Source: an uncultured Cytophagaceae bacterium (GTDB lineage Bacteria > Bacteroidota > Bacteroidia > Cytophagales > Spirosomataceae). From it: a DNA stretch of 36,117 bases. A program made the position numbers and the translations under genes. Position 1 is the stretch's first letter; each line of letters opens with the position of its first letter. Below, one piece after another: positions 27,778 through 36,117 of the stretch. Below the pieces are notes generated by a model, which saw nothing but the letters and a program-made list of their open reading frames with translations, was not told the DNA's origin and did not search any database. Location of the stretch: the NCBI GenBank assembly GCA_903907915.1, contig CAIVPV010000121.1, positions 1-36,117 on the forward strand, written 5' to 3'.

Positions 27778-29637
27778 TTGTTTACTCAGCGGCGAAATCT
27801 GATTTTCTTGTTTTTCGGAATCATTGGGCTCTTGTTCATTGGGAAGTTGTTTTTCCTGCAAGTGGTCGATGACACGTATGAAAAAGCGGCCGATAATAAT
27901 GCGATTCGGAAGATTATTCAGATTCCTTTTCGAGGCGAAGTTTACGATCGATTTGGTAAATTAATTGTTTATAATACCCCCGTTTACGATTTGTATATGA
28001 TTCCGCGAAAAGCCGTGGTGAAGGATACAAATCATTTTTGTCAAGTGTTTCGGGTGACTAGAGAATATTTCATTAAGACAACTCAGCGGGCAAGGGCCTA
28101 TTCGCGGGTAAAACCAAGTTTATTTTTGAAGCATTTATCGAAAGAAGATTTTGCCAGTGTACAAGATGCTATGGTTGATTTTCCGGGTTTCTTTTTTGAG
28201 ACAAATGCCTTTCGCACCTATCAATCTCGTTCCTTTTCGAATGCCTTAGGTTACGTCGCAGAGATTAGTCCCACTGCCCTTGTTGATCAGAAGGACGATT
28301 ATTACCGCCAAGGGGATTATGTGGGTATTTCTGGAATTGAATCCTTTTATGAGGAAACTTTGCGAGGTCAGAGAGGGGTGAAATACCGCATGGTGAATAG
28401 CAATGGTGTGGAAAAGGGCGATTATAAAAATGGCTCTTTGAACATTAACCCCATATCCGGGAATAATCTATATACCTCTATTGACTTAGAAATTCAGGAA
28501 TATGCAGATAGCTTAATGCAGCATAAGGTAGGTAGTGTCGTGGCCATCGAACCTTCGACTGGAGAAATTTTAGCGATGGTTTCGGCACCGTCTTATGATG
28601 CGAGTCTTTTGACGGGTAATAATTTTTCGAATTACTACCAACAATTAGCCTTGGATCCGATGAAGCCACTGCTAAATCGACCGCCCTCTGCTTATTATCG
28701 CCCGGGTTCTACTTTCAAATTAGTGCAAGCCTTGGTAGGCCAACAACTTGGCTTTATCGGTCCAGGTACGGTCTATTCGCATGCTGGTGCTCCAGTTAAA
28801 TGCCACGTGCACGGACCCGTGGATTTGCGAGGAGCGATTCGCGTGTCTTGTAACCCTTATTTTTATCATGCTTTTCGAAAGATGATTTATGATAATACTT
28901 CCGGAGACACGTATGAGCGTTCGGCTACAGGATTACAACGTTGGGCTGATTTGGTCGCTAATTTTGGGTTTGGACGTAAGTTAGGGGTTGATTTAGGAAA
29001 CGAGAAGAAGGGGATTTTGCCAAACGTAGATTATTATAATGCCGTTTATAAAGGGGAGAAAAGTTGGAAATTTTCTAATATCTATTCGATAAGTATTGGC
29101 GAAGGGGAAATTGTCGTTAGCCCGCTAAAAATGGCAAATTTAGCAGCAATCATCGCTAACAGAGGTTGGTATATTCCGCCTCATGTAGTGAAAGGGGTGG
29201 GTTTAGCAAAAAGCATTGATCCTTTCTATAAAACTCCCGTAAAAGTGGGGGTAGAGGCTAAATATTTCAATGTCGTTATTGATGGAATGCAAGATGCTGT
29301 CGCAAATGGTACGGTGGGTCCAGACGGTAAAATTCCTGACATATTGATGGTGGGTAAAACGGGAACATCCCAAAATCAAAAGGGGAAGGATCACTCGATT
29401 TTTATCGCTTTTGCTCCAAGAGATAATCCGAAGATCGCGATTGCTGTGTTTGTGGAAAATGCGGGTTTCGGTGGTTCTGCTGCAGCTCCTATTGCTTCTT
29501 TAGTAGTTGAAAAATACTTAAAACGGAAAGTGGATCGCAAAGCGGTGGAGACCAAGTTTATGAATATGAATTATTTGCCAAATGCATACGGAGGTATTGT
29601 TCGAAAGAAGCTTGCCATTGATTCAACTAAAAAATGA
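27778..29637 (+). CDS. mrdA: Penicillin-binding protein 2 (class B PBP, elongation)
   Basis: N-terminal TM, PBP dimer region, transpeptidase RPPSAYYRPGSTFKLVQALVG, SCNPYF, VGKTGTSQN. TTG is the only plausible start after the in-frame stop at 27763-27765. Confidence 0.94.
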   Translation: MFTQRRNLIFLFFGIIGLLFIGKLFFLQVVDDTYEKAADNNAIRKIIQIPFRGEVYDRFGKLIVYNTPVYDLYMIPRKAVVKDTNHFCQVFRVTREYFIKTTQRARAYSRVKPSLFLKHLSKEDFASVQDAMVDFPGFFFETNAFRTYQSRSFSNALGYVAEISPTALVDQKDDYYRQGDYVGISGIESFYEETLRGQRGVKYRMVNSNGVEKGDYKNGSLNINPISGNNLYTSIDLEIQEYADSLMQHKVGSVVAIEPSTGEILAMVSAPSYDASLLTGNNFSNYYQQLALDPMKPLLNRPPSAYYRPGSTFKLVQALVGQQLGFIGPGTVYSHAGAPVKCHVHGPVDLRGAIRVSCNPYFYHAFRKMIYDNTSGDTYERSATGLQRWADLVANFGFGRKLGVDLGNEKKGILPNVDYYNAVYKGEKSWKFSNIYSISIGEGEIVVSPLKMANLAAIIANRGWYIPPHVVKGVGLAKSIDPFYKTPVKVGVEAKYFNVVIDGMQDAVANGTVGPDGKIPDILMVGKTGTSQNQKGKDHSIFIAFAPRDNPKIAIAVFVENAGFGGSAAAPIASLVVEKYLKRKVDRKAVETKFMNMNYLPNAYGGIVRKKLAIDSTKK

Positions 29638-30923
29638 CAGATTCGAATCACATACAAGGTCGCCTCGATTGGATCACCGTAGGATTCTATGTCTTTTTCA
29701 TCGGATTAGGCTGGTTGAATATCTATTCGGCGGTCTATAGTCCGGATGCGCCTCTGTCATTCTCAGATCCTGCTTTCTATGATTCGAATGCAGGCAAGCA
29801 ATTAATTTGGATAGGGACAAGTATTATATTAATTATCTGTGTATTGGTGATTGATTTTCGTTTTTTCGAATCCTTTGCTCTCTTTATTTACCTCGGATTA
29901 TTGCTTTTGCTAATCGCTGTGCCTTTTTTAGGGGTAACGATCAATGGATCACATTCTTGGTTTAAATTTGGAAGTGCCACCATTCAGCCTGCTGAATTTG
30001 CTAAAACAGCCACCGCCCTTTTACTAGCGAAATACCTGAATGATCCGTTGGTTAACTTGAGTAAATTTCCATTTCAATGGAAAGTAGCCTTGATTATATT
30101 GATTCCTATGCTTTTGATTATTGGTTCGAATGAGACGGGTTCTGCCTTGGTTTTTGCCTCCTTCATCATTCTATTGTACCGGGAGGGCTTGCCAGGCACC
30201 TATCCCGCTCTATTTATTGGGGGAATTGCACTTTTTGTATCGGCCTTGCTTGTGAAGGCCTGGGTGATCTTACTTGTGTTGGTGTTATTAGCAGGCCTTT
30301 TGGTGTTATTTATGCCGATTTATATGCAGAGGGACCCCAAGACCTATTTACGTCTTTCAGGAGCCATTGCTGGAATTATGACCTTGGCTTTATTAGTGGA
30401 CTGGGTAGTGAATAATGTCTTAAAAGAACACCAAAGAAACCGTATTCGCGTGTTAATTGATCCAGGATTTGATCCTCGAGGTCTAGGTTACCAGGTGACA
30501 CAATCGAAAATTGCGATTGGATCTGGGGGATTTTGGGGGAAGGGTTTTTTAGGAGGGACGCAAACAAAATTTGATTTCGTTCCGGAGCAAAGTACCGACA
30601 TGGTATTCTGTACCATTGGGGAAGAGCACGGCTTTATTGGTGTGATGTTAATGATTCTACTTTTCCTGGGTTTCCTTTGGCGATTAATGTATTTAGCGGA
30701 TTTGCAGCGCTCCCGTTTTGCACGAGCCTATGGGTATGGATTAGTAGGAATTCTATTTTTTCACTTTTTAGTTAATATAGGGATGACGATTGGCTTGATG
30801 CCCATTATGGGAATCCCATTGCCATTTTTCAGTTATGGTGGATCGTCTTTATGGTCTTTCACCATTTTGCTATTTATCTTTTTAAAACTAGACTCTCACC
30901 GGTCGGATATGCTTTCTCGCTAG
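29634..30923 (+). CDS. rodA: Rod shape-determining protein RodA (SEDS glycosyltransferase)
   Basis: SEDS features: INGSHSWFKFGSATIQPAEFAK, EQSTDMVFCTIGEEHGFIG, GLMPIMGIPLPFFSYGGSSLW; ATGA overlap with PBP2. Confidence 0.95.
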   Translation: MTDSNHIQGRLDWITVGFYVFFIGLGWLNIYSAVYSPDAPLSFSDPAFYDSNAGKQLIWIGTSIILIICVLVIDFRFFESFALFIYLGLLLLLIAVPFLGVTINGSHSWFKFGSATIQPAEFAKTATALLLAKYLNDPLVNLSKFPFQWKVALIILIPMLLIIGSNETGSALVFASFIILLYREGLPGTYPALFIGGIALFVSALLVKAWVILLVLVLLAGLLVLFMPIYMQRDPKTYLRLSGAIAGIMTLALLVDWVVNNVLKEHQRNRIRVLIDPGFDPRGLGYQVTQSKIAIGSGGFWGKGFLGGTQTKFDFVPEQSTDMVFCTIGEEHGFIGVMLMILLFLGFLWRLMYLADLQRSRFARAYGYGLVGILFFHFLVNIGMTIGLMPIMGIPLPFFSYGGSSLWSFTILLFIFLKLDSHRSDMLSR

Positions 30924-30924
30924 T

Positions 30925-32157
30925 ATGGAAAACGAAACAATTTCTACTAAGGCTAAAATGCTCATCGCTGTCGCCGCTCTCGGCTACTTCGTGGATGTGT
31001 ATGATTTAATTTTATTCTCGGTTGTGAGAAATCCTAGCTTGATAAGCCTAGGATTAAAAGGCAATGACTTATTGAATCAGGGTTTGAACTTGATGAATGT
31101 CCAAATGGGCGGAATGTTGATAGGCGGAATTTTGTGGGGAATTTATGGCGATAAAAAAGGCCGAAAATCGGTATTATTCGGGTCTATTTTATTGTATTCT
31201 GCCGCCAATGCGTTGAATGGATTAGTAACTGATTTGAATACCTACGCTATCTTGCGTTTTATTGCAGGAATAGGGCTTGCAGGTGAATTAGGAGCTGGGA
31301 TTACGCTGGTAAATGAAACTTTGCCGCCATCCAAGCGAGGCATCGGAACCTTAATTATTGCAGGTGTGGGCGCAGCTGGTGCTGTTTTTGCCCCCATCAT
31401 TGCGGGCTTAAGTACGGATCCCGAGTGGTGGAGATCTTGCTATTTTATAGGTGGAGGAATGGGATTAGCGCTCTTACTTTTGCGTTTAGGGACATTCGAA
31501 TCATCCATGTATACGGAAATGGATGATAAGGTTGAACGAGGAAATTTCTTTCAGTTATTTCAAAATCCAGCGACTTTTAAAAAATACCTGTATTGTATTT
31601 TGATGGGCTTGCCTATTTGGTATATCATTGGAATTTTGGTCTTTTCAGCACCTGAAATTTCGAAGCTGATAGGCATCGATGGAAAAATCAGTGGCGGGGA
31701 TGCGATTATGTTTTGCTATATAGGTCTTGCCACGGGGGACTTTGCGGCTGGCGCCCTAAGTCAATGGCTGAAGAGCCGCGGAAAAGCTGTTTTAACCTAT
31801 TTATTTATTGCGGTAGGGATTTGCGTGTATTATCTCTTTGGGATGTCTAATATTACTACCACGCATGCTTATGTGATGATTACCTTGCTAGGTTTCTTTG
31901 GAGGTTATTGGGCCGTATTTTTGACCTTTTCGTCAGAACAGTTTGGGACGAATGTTCGAATGACCGTTACGACGACGGTACCTAATTTTGTTCGTGGCGC
32001 ACTAATTCCTATTTCTTTGCTCTTTAAGTTTTTAATTCCATCCGTAGGCTTGATTCATTCTGCGGCCTATGTAGGAATTTTATGCTTTGCTTTGGCCATC
32101 TATTCCGTCTATCAACTGAAGGAAACGTTTGGTAAATCCTTAGACTATACCGAATAA
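30925..32157 (+). CDS. MFS transporter
   Basis: 12-TM profile; GDKKGRKSVLFGSILLYSAANAL (motif A), ILRFIAGIGLAGELGAGITLVNETLPPSKRG resembles metabolite:H+ symporter-type MFS proteins. Confidence 0.9.
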   Translation: MENETISTKAKMLIAVAALGYFVDVYDLILFSVVRNPSLISLGLKGNDLLNQGLNLMNVQMGGMLIGGILWGIYGDKKGRKSVLFGSILLYSAANALNGLVTDLNTYAILRFIAGIGLAGELGAGITLVNETLPPSKRGIGTLIIAGVGAAGAVFAPIIAGLSTDPEWWRSCYFIGGGMGLALLLLRLGTFESSMYTEMDDKVERGNFFQLFQNPATFKKYLYCILMGLPIWYIIGILVFSAPEISKLIGIDGKISGGDAIMFCYIGLATGDFAAGALSQWLKSRGKAVLTYLFIAVGICVYYLFGMSNITTTHAYVMITLLGFFGGYWAVFLTFSSEQFGTNVRMTVTTTVPNFVRGALIPISLLFKFLIPSVGLIHSAAYVGILCFALAIYSVYQLKETFGKSLDYTE

Positions 32158-33179
32158 TGGCCCTTATTTCGAAAAAGAAGACCCTTTATCGGATTAACCA
32201 ACAGCTTCGCAGGTATTTACATAAATACAACCGGGAGCATGAGATGAATATTAGCTATACTGATCTGTTGCGCTATGATAATTCTATTGTTCTTTATGAT
32301 AAGAATGAAGTGGATACCCTTTGGGAGACAGTTTTTTACTCTCCGGGCGATCAAAAAGATGTGTATGAAGCTTTGAAACAAATCTATGCCGATTTAAAAA
32401 CGGATGGGAATGAGGAGGTAATTAAGCACTTAGTGATCGATCGGGTGGATTATTGTACGTATGGAAATACGCATCCCTTTCGGATTCGGATTGTGAATCG
32501 GGTGAATGATAACTTTGATTATTTCTACATTAAAATTGCGGATGCATCTCGTGTTTACGGGCTGGAATTAGAACATATTTTATCGCCCAATAGAATCAAT
32601 TATATCACCTGTGATAATACCTTGGTAGAGGAACATATTGCGGGTGTGCCTGGTGACGCATTTCTTAAGCAAGATTTGGAGAAAGATTTAGAGTCCCCTA
32701 TTCGACTTGCAAAGGAATTTGTCAAATTTAATGAGCGTTGTCTTGTCCAATTATTGGGGGATATGCATTCGGCCAATTTTGTCGTGATTACGACGCCAGA
32801 TTTTGAGGAGATATATTATCGAATACGCCCCATTGACTTTGATCAGCAATGTTATGAGGGTAAGAAATCGGTTTATTTGCCACAATATTTCAAGCAAAAT
32901 AATGCCTTAATAGAATTGGGGATGAAATATATGACACCGGAATCGGTTTGGCAATATCAAATAGAAGAGCGTTCGATGATCGCCTCTCGATTAAAGTCAG
33001 AGAGTCAACGGGTGTATGACTTAATGGATGTGATGTCAAAAGATGAGATAGCTCCTCCAGATAATATGGAGCAATTGAAATCGGAATTAGCCAAGCATTA
33101 CGAGGATGATCGCTTCTTACACTGTAAGACGATGGGGGAGATTGTTTGGTTAAGTCTTGAATTAGTGATGCGCCACTAA
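32157..33179 (+). CDS. Uncharacterised protein with protein kinase-like/APH-like catalytic motifs
   Basis: 340 aa; candidate beta3 Lys (FYIKIADASRVYGLELEHIL, K126 with E137/E139), hinge-like LVEEHIAGVPGDAFL, catalytic loop GDMHSANFVV (aa 201-210), metal-binding IDFD (aa 226-229). TAATG coupling to upstream MFS gene. Confidence 0.7.
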   Translation: MALISKKKTLYRINQQLRRYLHKYNREHEMNISYTDLLRYDNSIVLYDKNEVDTLWETVFYSPGDQKDVYEALKQIYADLKTDGNEEVIKHLVIDRVDYCTYGNTHPFRIRIVNRVNDNFDYFYIKIADASRVYGLELEHILSPNRINYITCDNTLVEEHIAGVPGDAFLKQDLEKDLESPIRLAKEFVKFNERCLVQLLGDMHSANFVVITTPDFEEIYYRIRPIDFDQQCYEGKKSVYLPQYFKQNNALIELGMKYMTPESVWQYQIEERSMIASRLKSESQRVYDLMDVMSKDEIAPPDNMEQLKSELAKHYEDDRFLHCKTMGEIVWLSLELVMRH

Positions 33180-33551
33180 TTATTTCTTAAAGATGGACCA
33201 CATCATCAATCCATATCCCATTAAATAGGATAATCCGCCTATCGGGGCAATTGCTCCGAATATGCTCCGATTAGTCAGGCAAATTAAATACAAAGATCCA
33301 GGAAAGAGGATGCATCCTGCGAAATGGAAATAGGCCGCTGTCTTTAAGTGTTTATTGCTGAAGTTCATCTGCCAAACACCTAAAATCAACAAAGTGATTC
33401 CTCCATACATTTGGTACCGAGCAGCCGTCTCAAAAGTCTCTAAACGATTAATTCCGCGTAAATAATCCTTCCAGGCATGCGCACCGAAAGCGCCCAAGGC
33501 AACGGATATGCCTGCCATCAAAGACCCCGAAAATAAAGCAAATTTTTTCAT
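33180..33551 (-). CDS. DUF423 family small membrane protein
   Basis: FSGSLMAGISVALGAFGAHAWKDYL, ARYQMYGGITLLILGV, FPGSLYLICLTN, APIGGLSYLMGYGLM are typical of DUF423. Confidence 0.92.
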   Translation of the reverse strand: MKKFALFSGSLMAGISVALGAFGAHAWKDYLRGINRLETFETAARYQMYGGITLLILGVWQMNFSNKHLKTAAYFHFAGCILFPGSLYLICLTNRSIFGAIAPIGGLSYLMGYGLMMWSIFKK

Positions 33552-33582
33552 AAGGAATGCGCGCGACGCGATTTAGGGCAAG

Positions 33583-33610
33583 AAAAAGGCCCTGTTTCCA
33601 AGGCCTTTTA
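33583..33610 (-). terminator. Intrinsic terminator after atpH
   Basis: On minus strand: aaaaggcc-ttggaaacag-ggcctttttctt, between atpH stop (33613) and DUF423 start (33551). Confidence 0.7.
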
Positions 33611-33612
33611 CA

Positions 33613-34149
33613 TTAAGATGCTAAAGAAACTTTCAAATCGTTTAGCTTCCGCTTAATCGAATCATCGATTTGTCGGTCACCTACCTTTAAGATAAAACCG
33701 CCTATTAGGCTTTCATCTATTTGTTCGATTAATTCCACTTCTTTACCGGTATAATCTTTCACAATTTTCGATACCGTTGCTTTCTGATCTGCTGTTAAAG
33801 AAGACGCAGTCGTAACTGTAGCCTTTTGGATTCCTTTAAAATCTGTGTACATCGATATAAATTCTTTCGCTACAGCAGGAAGAATTTTCTCTCGGTTTTT
33901 ATTCGTGATAATCACGAAGATACCATAAGTCAAAGGATTGAATTTATCCTTAAAAAGCTTCGCTAGGATAGCTAACTTCGTATAATGCTTGATGATTGGG
34001 CTCTTAAGCGCTAAAACTAATTCAGTACTTCCTTCGCAAGTTTCTGCGAAATCGATCATATCCTTAGCCACAGCCTCTACCGCATTCTTTTCGATGGCGT
34101 AGTCTAGCAGTGATTTAGCGTAACGGTGAGCTACAATTAATTCTGACAT
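33613..34149 (-). CDS. atpH: F0F1 ATP synthase subunit delta
   Basis: VAHRYAKSLLDYAIEKNAVEAV, ATVTTASSLTADQKATVSKIV, IDESLIGGFILKVGDRQIDDSIKRKLNDLK. Confidence 0.96.
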   Translation of the reverse strand: MSELIVAHRYAKSLLDYAIEKNAVEAVAKDMIDFAETCEGSTELVLALKSPIIKHYTKLAILAKLFKDKFNPLTYGIFVIITNKNREKILPAVAKEFISMYTDFKGIQKATVTTASSLTADQKATVSKIVKDYTGKEVELIEQIDESLIGGFILKVGDRQIDDSIKRKLNDLKVSLAS

Positions 34150-34160
34150 GGTCTATTCGA

Positions 34161-34655
34161 TTAAGATAATTTAACGTCAGCCATCCACTCAGTGACTAAT
34201 TTCTCCTGAGTTGCTTTGTCTTTTAATTGGCTTTTTAACACTTTCTCTGCTAAATCTAAAGAAAGTGATGCTGCTTCCTTACGGATCGCTGCTACGGCAC
34301 TTGATTTTTCTTGTTCGAAGGCTACACGAGCTTTTTCGATTTCTTGATTAGCTGCCGTTTGTGCATCTAACTTCGCTTGAGAAATCATCGCATCGGATGC
34401 TTCTTTCGCTTGTTTGATCAAGGCATCTCTTTCTGCACGTGCCGAAGCGATTAATTGCTCATTACCTGCTTTCAATTCAGCCATTTCAGCACGCGTTGTT
34501 TCAGATAACTTGATGGCCTCGTCGATCGATTGTTCGCGCTCCGCTAATGATTGAATGATGGGCTTCCAAGCATATTTGGCTAAAAGGAAAAATAAAATTC
34601 CAAAGACAATTAGTTGCCAGAAGATAAGTCCAAAGTCTGGGGTGATTAACTCCAT
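34161..34655 (-). CDS. atpF: F0F1 ATP synthase subunit b
   Basis: N-terminal TM PDFGLIFWQLIVFGILFFLLAKYAWKPI then long charged helix. Confidence 0.96.
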   Translation of the reverse strand: MELITPDFGLIFWQLIVFGILFFLLAKYAWKPIIQSLAEREQSIDEAIKLSETTRAEMAELKAGNEQLIASARAERDALIKQAKEASDAMISQAKLDAQTAANQEIEKARVAFEQEKSSAVAAIRKEAASLSLDLAEKVLKSQLKDKATQEKLVTEWMADVKLS

Positions 34656-34685
34656 AGTATTTTAATTTAATGTAAATCGTTTCAA

Positions 34686-34726
34686 AAAACGCAATTTGGC
34701 ACCTAATGTAAACCAAATTGCGTTTT
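34686..34726 (-). terminator. Terminator/attenuator-like hairpin between atpE and atpF
   Basis: 14-bp perfect stem aaaacgcaatttgg / ccaaattgcgtttt with 13-nt loop; minus-strand 3' side continues as TTTTTT. Confidence 0.75.
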
Positions 34727-34781
34727 AAATGGGGTAGAATCAAATACAAAGGCTAACCCTTTGGAGATTCTGATTGGTATC

Positions 34782-35027
34782 TTATTTCAAAGTTACCAAT
34801 AGACAAATTACTGCTGCGAATAACGCAACCGCCTCCACGAAGGCAGCAACGATCAACATCGCACCTTGAATTTTTCCAGATGCTTCTGGTTGGCGAGCGA
34901 TAGCTTCCATAGCAGAACCACCGATACGGCCGATACCAACTCCAGCTCCTAAAGCAGCTAAACCAGCACCAATACCTGCAAGACCAAGACCTACAGAAAC
35001 TTCTAATAAAATCGATAAAATAGACAT
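34782..35027 (-). CDS. atpE: F0F1 ATP synthase subunit c
   Basis: Hairpin proteolipid GLGLAGIGAGLAALGAGVGIGRIGGSAMEAIARQPEASGKIQGAMLIVAAFVEAVALFAAVICLLV, with conserved Glu. Confidence 0.97.
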   Translation of the reverse strand: MSILSILLEVSVGLGLAGIGAGLAALGAGVGIGRIGGSAMEAIARQPEASGKIQGAMLIVAAFVEAVALFAAVICLLVTLK

Positions 35028-35064
35028 ACGATTTGGGTTTATATAATAAAAAAAAATTTACAAA

Positions 35065-36117
35065 TTAATGATGATGCTCCTCTACCGCCGAACCGATATA
35101 GTTCGAAACTAACATCGTAAAGATGAAGGCTTGGATGAAGGCAACAATTAGCTCAATTACGTTCATGAAAAGTGAGAAAGGAACTACTGCTAGTCCTAAA
35201 GCCGCGTTTTCAAAAATGAAAATCAAGGATACTAAACTTAATAAAATGATGTGACCTGCGGTGATATTCGCGAACAAACGAACCATTAAAGAGAACGGTT
35301 TCATGAAAACACCGACAATTTCTACTGGAGTTAAAATAACTAGCATCCATTTAGGAACACCTGGCATCGCGAAGATGTGAGTCCAATAGGTAGAACGTCC
35401 ATTTACATTCGTTACAATAAAAGCGATGATCGCTAAAACTAATGTTACGGCTATATTACCCGTCACGTTTGCTCCACCCGGAATCAGGCCTAACATATTG
35501 TTGAACCAAATAAAGAAGAAGATCGTCAATAAATAAGGCATAAAACGACGGTAGTGTTTCTCGCCAATGTTATTTTTTGCAATCTCGTCACGAACAAAAA
35601 TAATGATCGGCTCGAACATCGATTGTAAACCTTTAGGTGCTCTATGTGGATTATCTTGGTATTTTTTACCAATACCGATGAAGATGGTCAATAATAAAAC
35701 AGCTGATAGAAATAAGGAGGCTACATTTTTCGTAATCGAAACATCATATACCTTCTCGCCATTTTCTGCGTGAATTTTTCCATGCTCTAAAACGAAACCA
35801 TTGTAAGGGATCTCCTCGTGGTGCTCGTTTTTGAAATTAGAAGATGAAAATACTTGCAGACCTGCTGATGCTGTGTAAACAATACAAGGAAGTGGTAGGG
35901 TAGCATGGAAATGACCTACTGTGAAGAAGTGCCATTCGTGTTCATCCGCAATGTGGTGAAGAATTAGTTTACCCGGATCGAATTTCTCCGTTTTAGCTTC
36001 AGCTGGAGCAGCCGTTTCCTTCGCCTCAGAAGTAGGAGCTGCAGCGGGTTCGTTTGCGAACGCCGATAAGCTAATAAAGCTGAGGAATAGCCCTAGTAGG
36101 ATATTCGAAAAGTACAT
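35065..36117 (-). CDS. atpB: F0F1 ATP synthase subunit a (start codon at window edge)
   Basis: Signal-peptide-like N-terminus then subunit a features (LLTIFFFIWFNNMLGLIPGGANVTGNIAVTL, SLMVRLFANITAGHIILLSLVSL, FIQAFIFTMLVSNYIGSA). Confidence 0.95.
   Translation of the reverse strand: MYFSNILLGLFLSFISLSAFANEPAAAPTSEAKETAAPAEAKTEKFDPGKLILHHIADEHEWHFFTVGHFHATLPLPCIVYTASAGLQVFSSSNFKNEHHEEIPYNGFVLEHGKIHAENGEKVYDVSITKNVASLFLSAVLLLTIFIGIGKKYQDNPHRAPKGLQSMFEPIIIFVRDEIAKNNIGEKHYRRFMPYLLTIFFFIWFNNMLGLIPGGANVTGNIAVTLVLAIIAFIVTNVNGRSTYWTHIFAMPGVPKWMLVILTPVEIVGVFMKPFSLMVRLFANITAGHIILLSLVSLIFIFENAALGLAVVPFSLFMNVIELIVAFIQAFIFTMLVSNYIGSAVEEHHH

Noticed and set aside
34501-34749. 82-aa minus-strand ORF overlapping atpF start
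   Set aside because: Out-of-frame with atpF and spans the hairpin; no domain evidence.
1-36117. Mobile element, prophage or defence system
   Set aside because: No transposase, integrase, phage structural or nuclease/defence gene seen other than uvrC; genes are core/envelope functions. The highly repeated FG-GAP genes are not mobile elements.

Overview
This 36.1 kb window is a compact, low-GC chromosomal segment of a Bacteroidota bacterium, probably Cytophagales-like. The assignment is inferred from the SusC/SusD pair, LytTR two-component pair, DUF1573, PorW/SprE-like lipoprotein, FG-GAP/VCBS lipoproteins, fused E1 alpha/beta and a split atp/nuo organisation. From left to right it holds: a partial polysaccharide flippase (-); a LytTR regulator and LytS-type kinase (-); a DUF1080 protein and a cytochrome-c-bearing dehydrogenase-like protein (+); DUF1573 (-); fused 2-oxoacid dehydrogenase E1, nuoI, nuoJ and nuoK (+); uvrC (-); a ~490 bp leader, SusC and SusD (+); two convergent FG-GAP/VCBS proteins; PBP1A and a PorW/SprE-like TPR lipoprotein (-); AtpZ, PBP2, RodA, MFS transporter and a protein-kinase-fold-like protein (+); DUF423 (-); and atpH, atpF, atpE, atpB (-). 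I found no CRISPR array, transposon, prophage, rRNA or tRNA. The observations I rate highest are: (a) a family I do not recognise at 32157-33179 with apparent kinase-fold motifs, coupled to an MFS transporter behind PBP2/RodA; (b) a 14-bp perfect terminator-like hairpin between atpE and atpF; (c) an atp cluster that stops after atpH without atpA/atpG; and (d) a terminator-like hairpin embedded in the 3' coding end of an opposing gene. All functional statements come from reading the sequence and from family knowledge; no searches were run.
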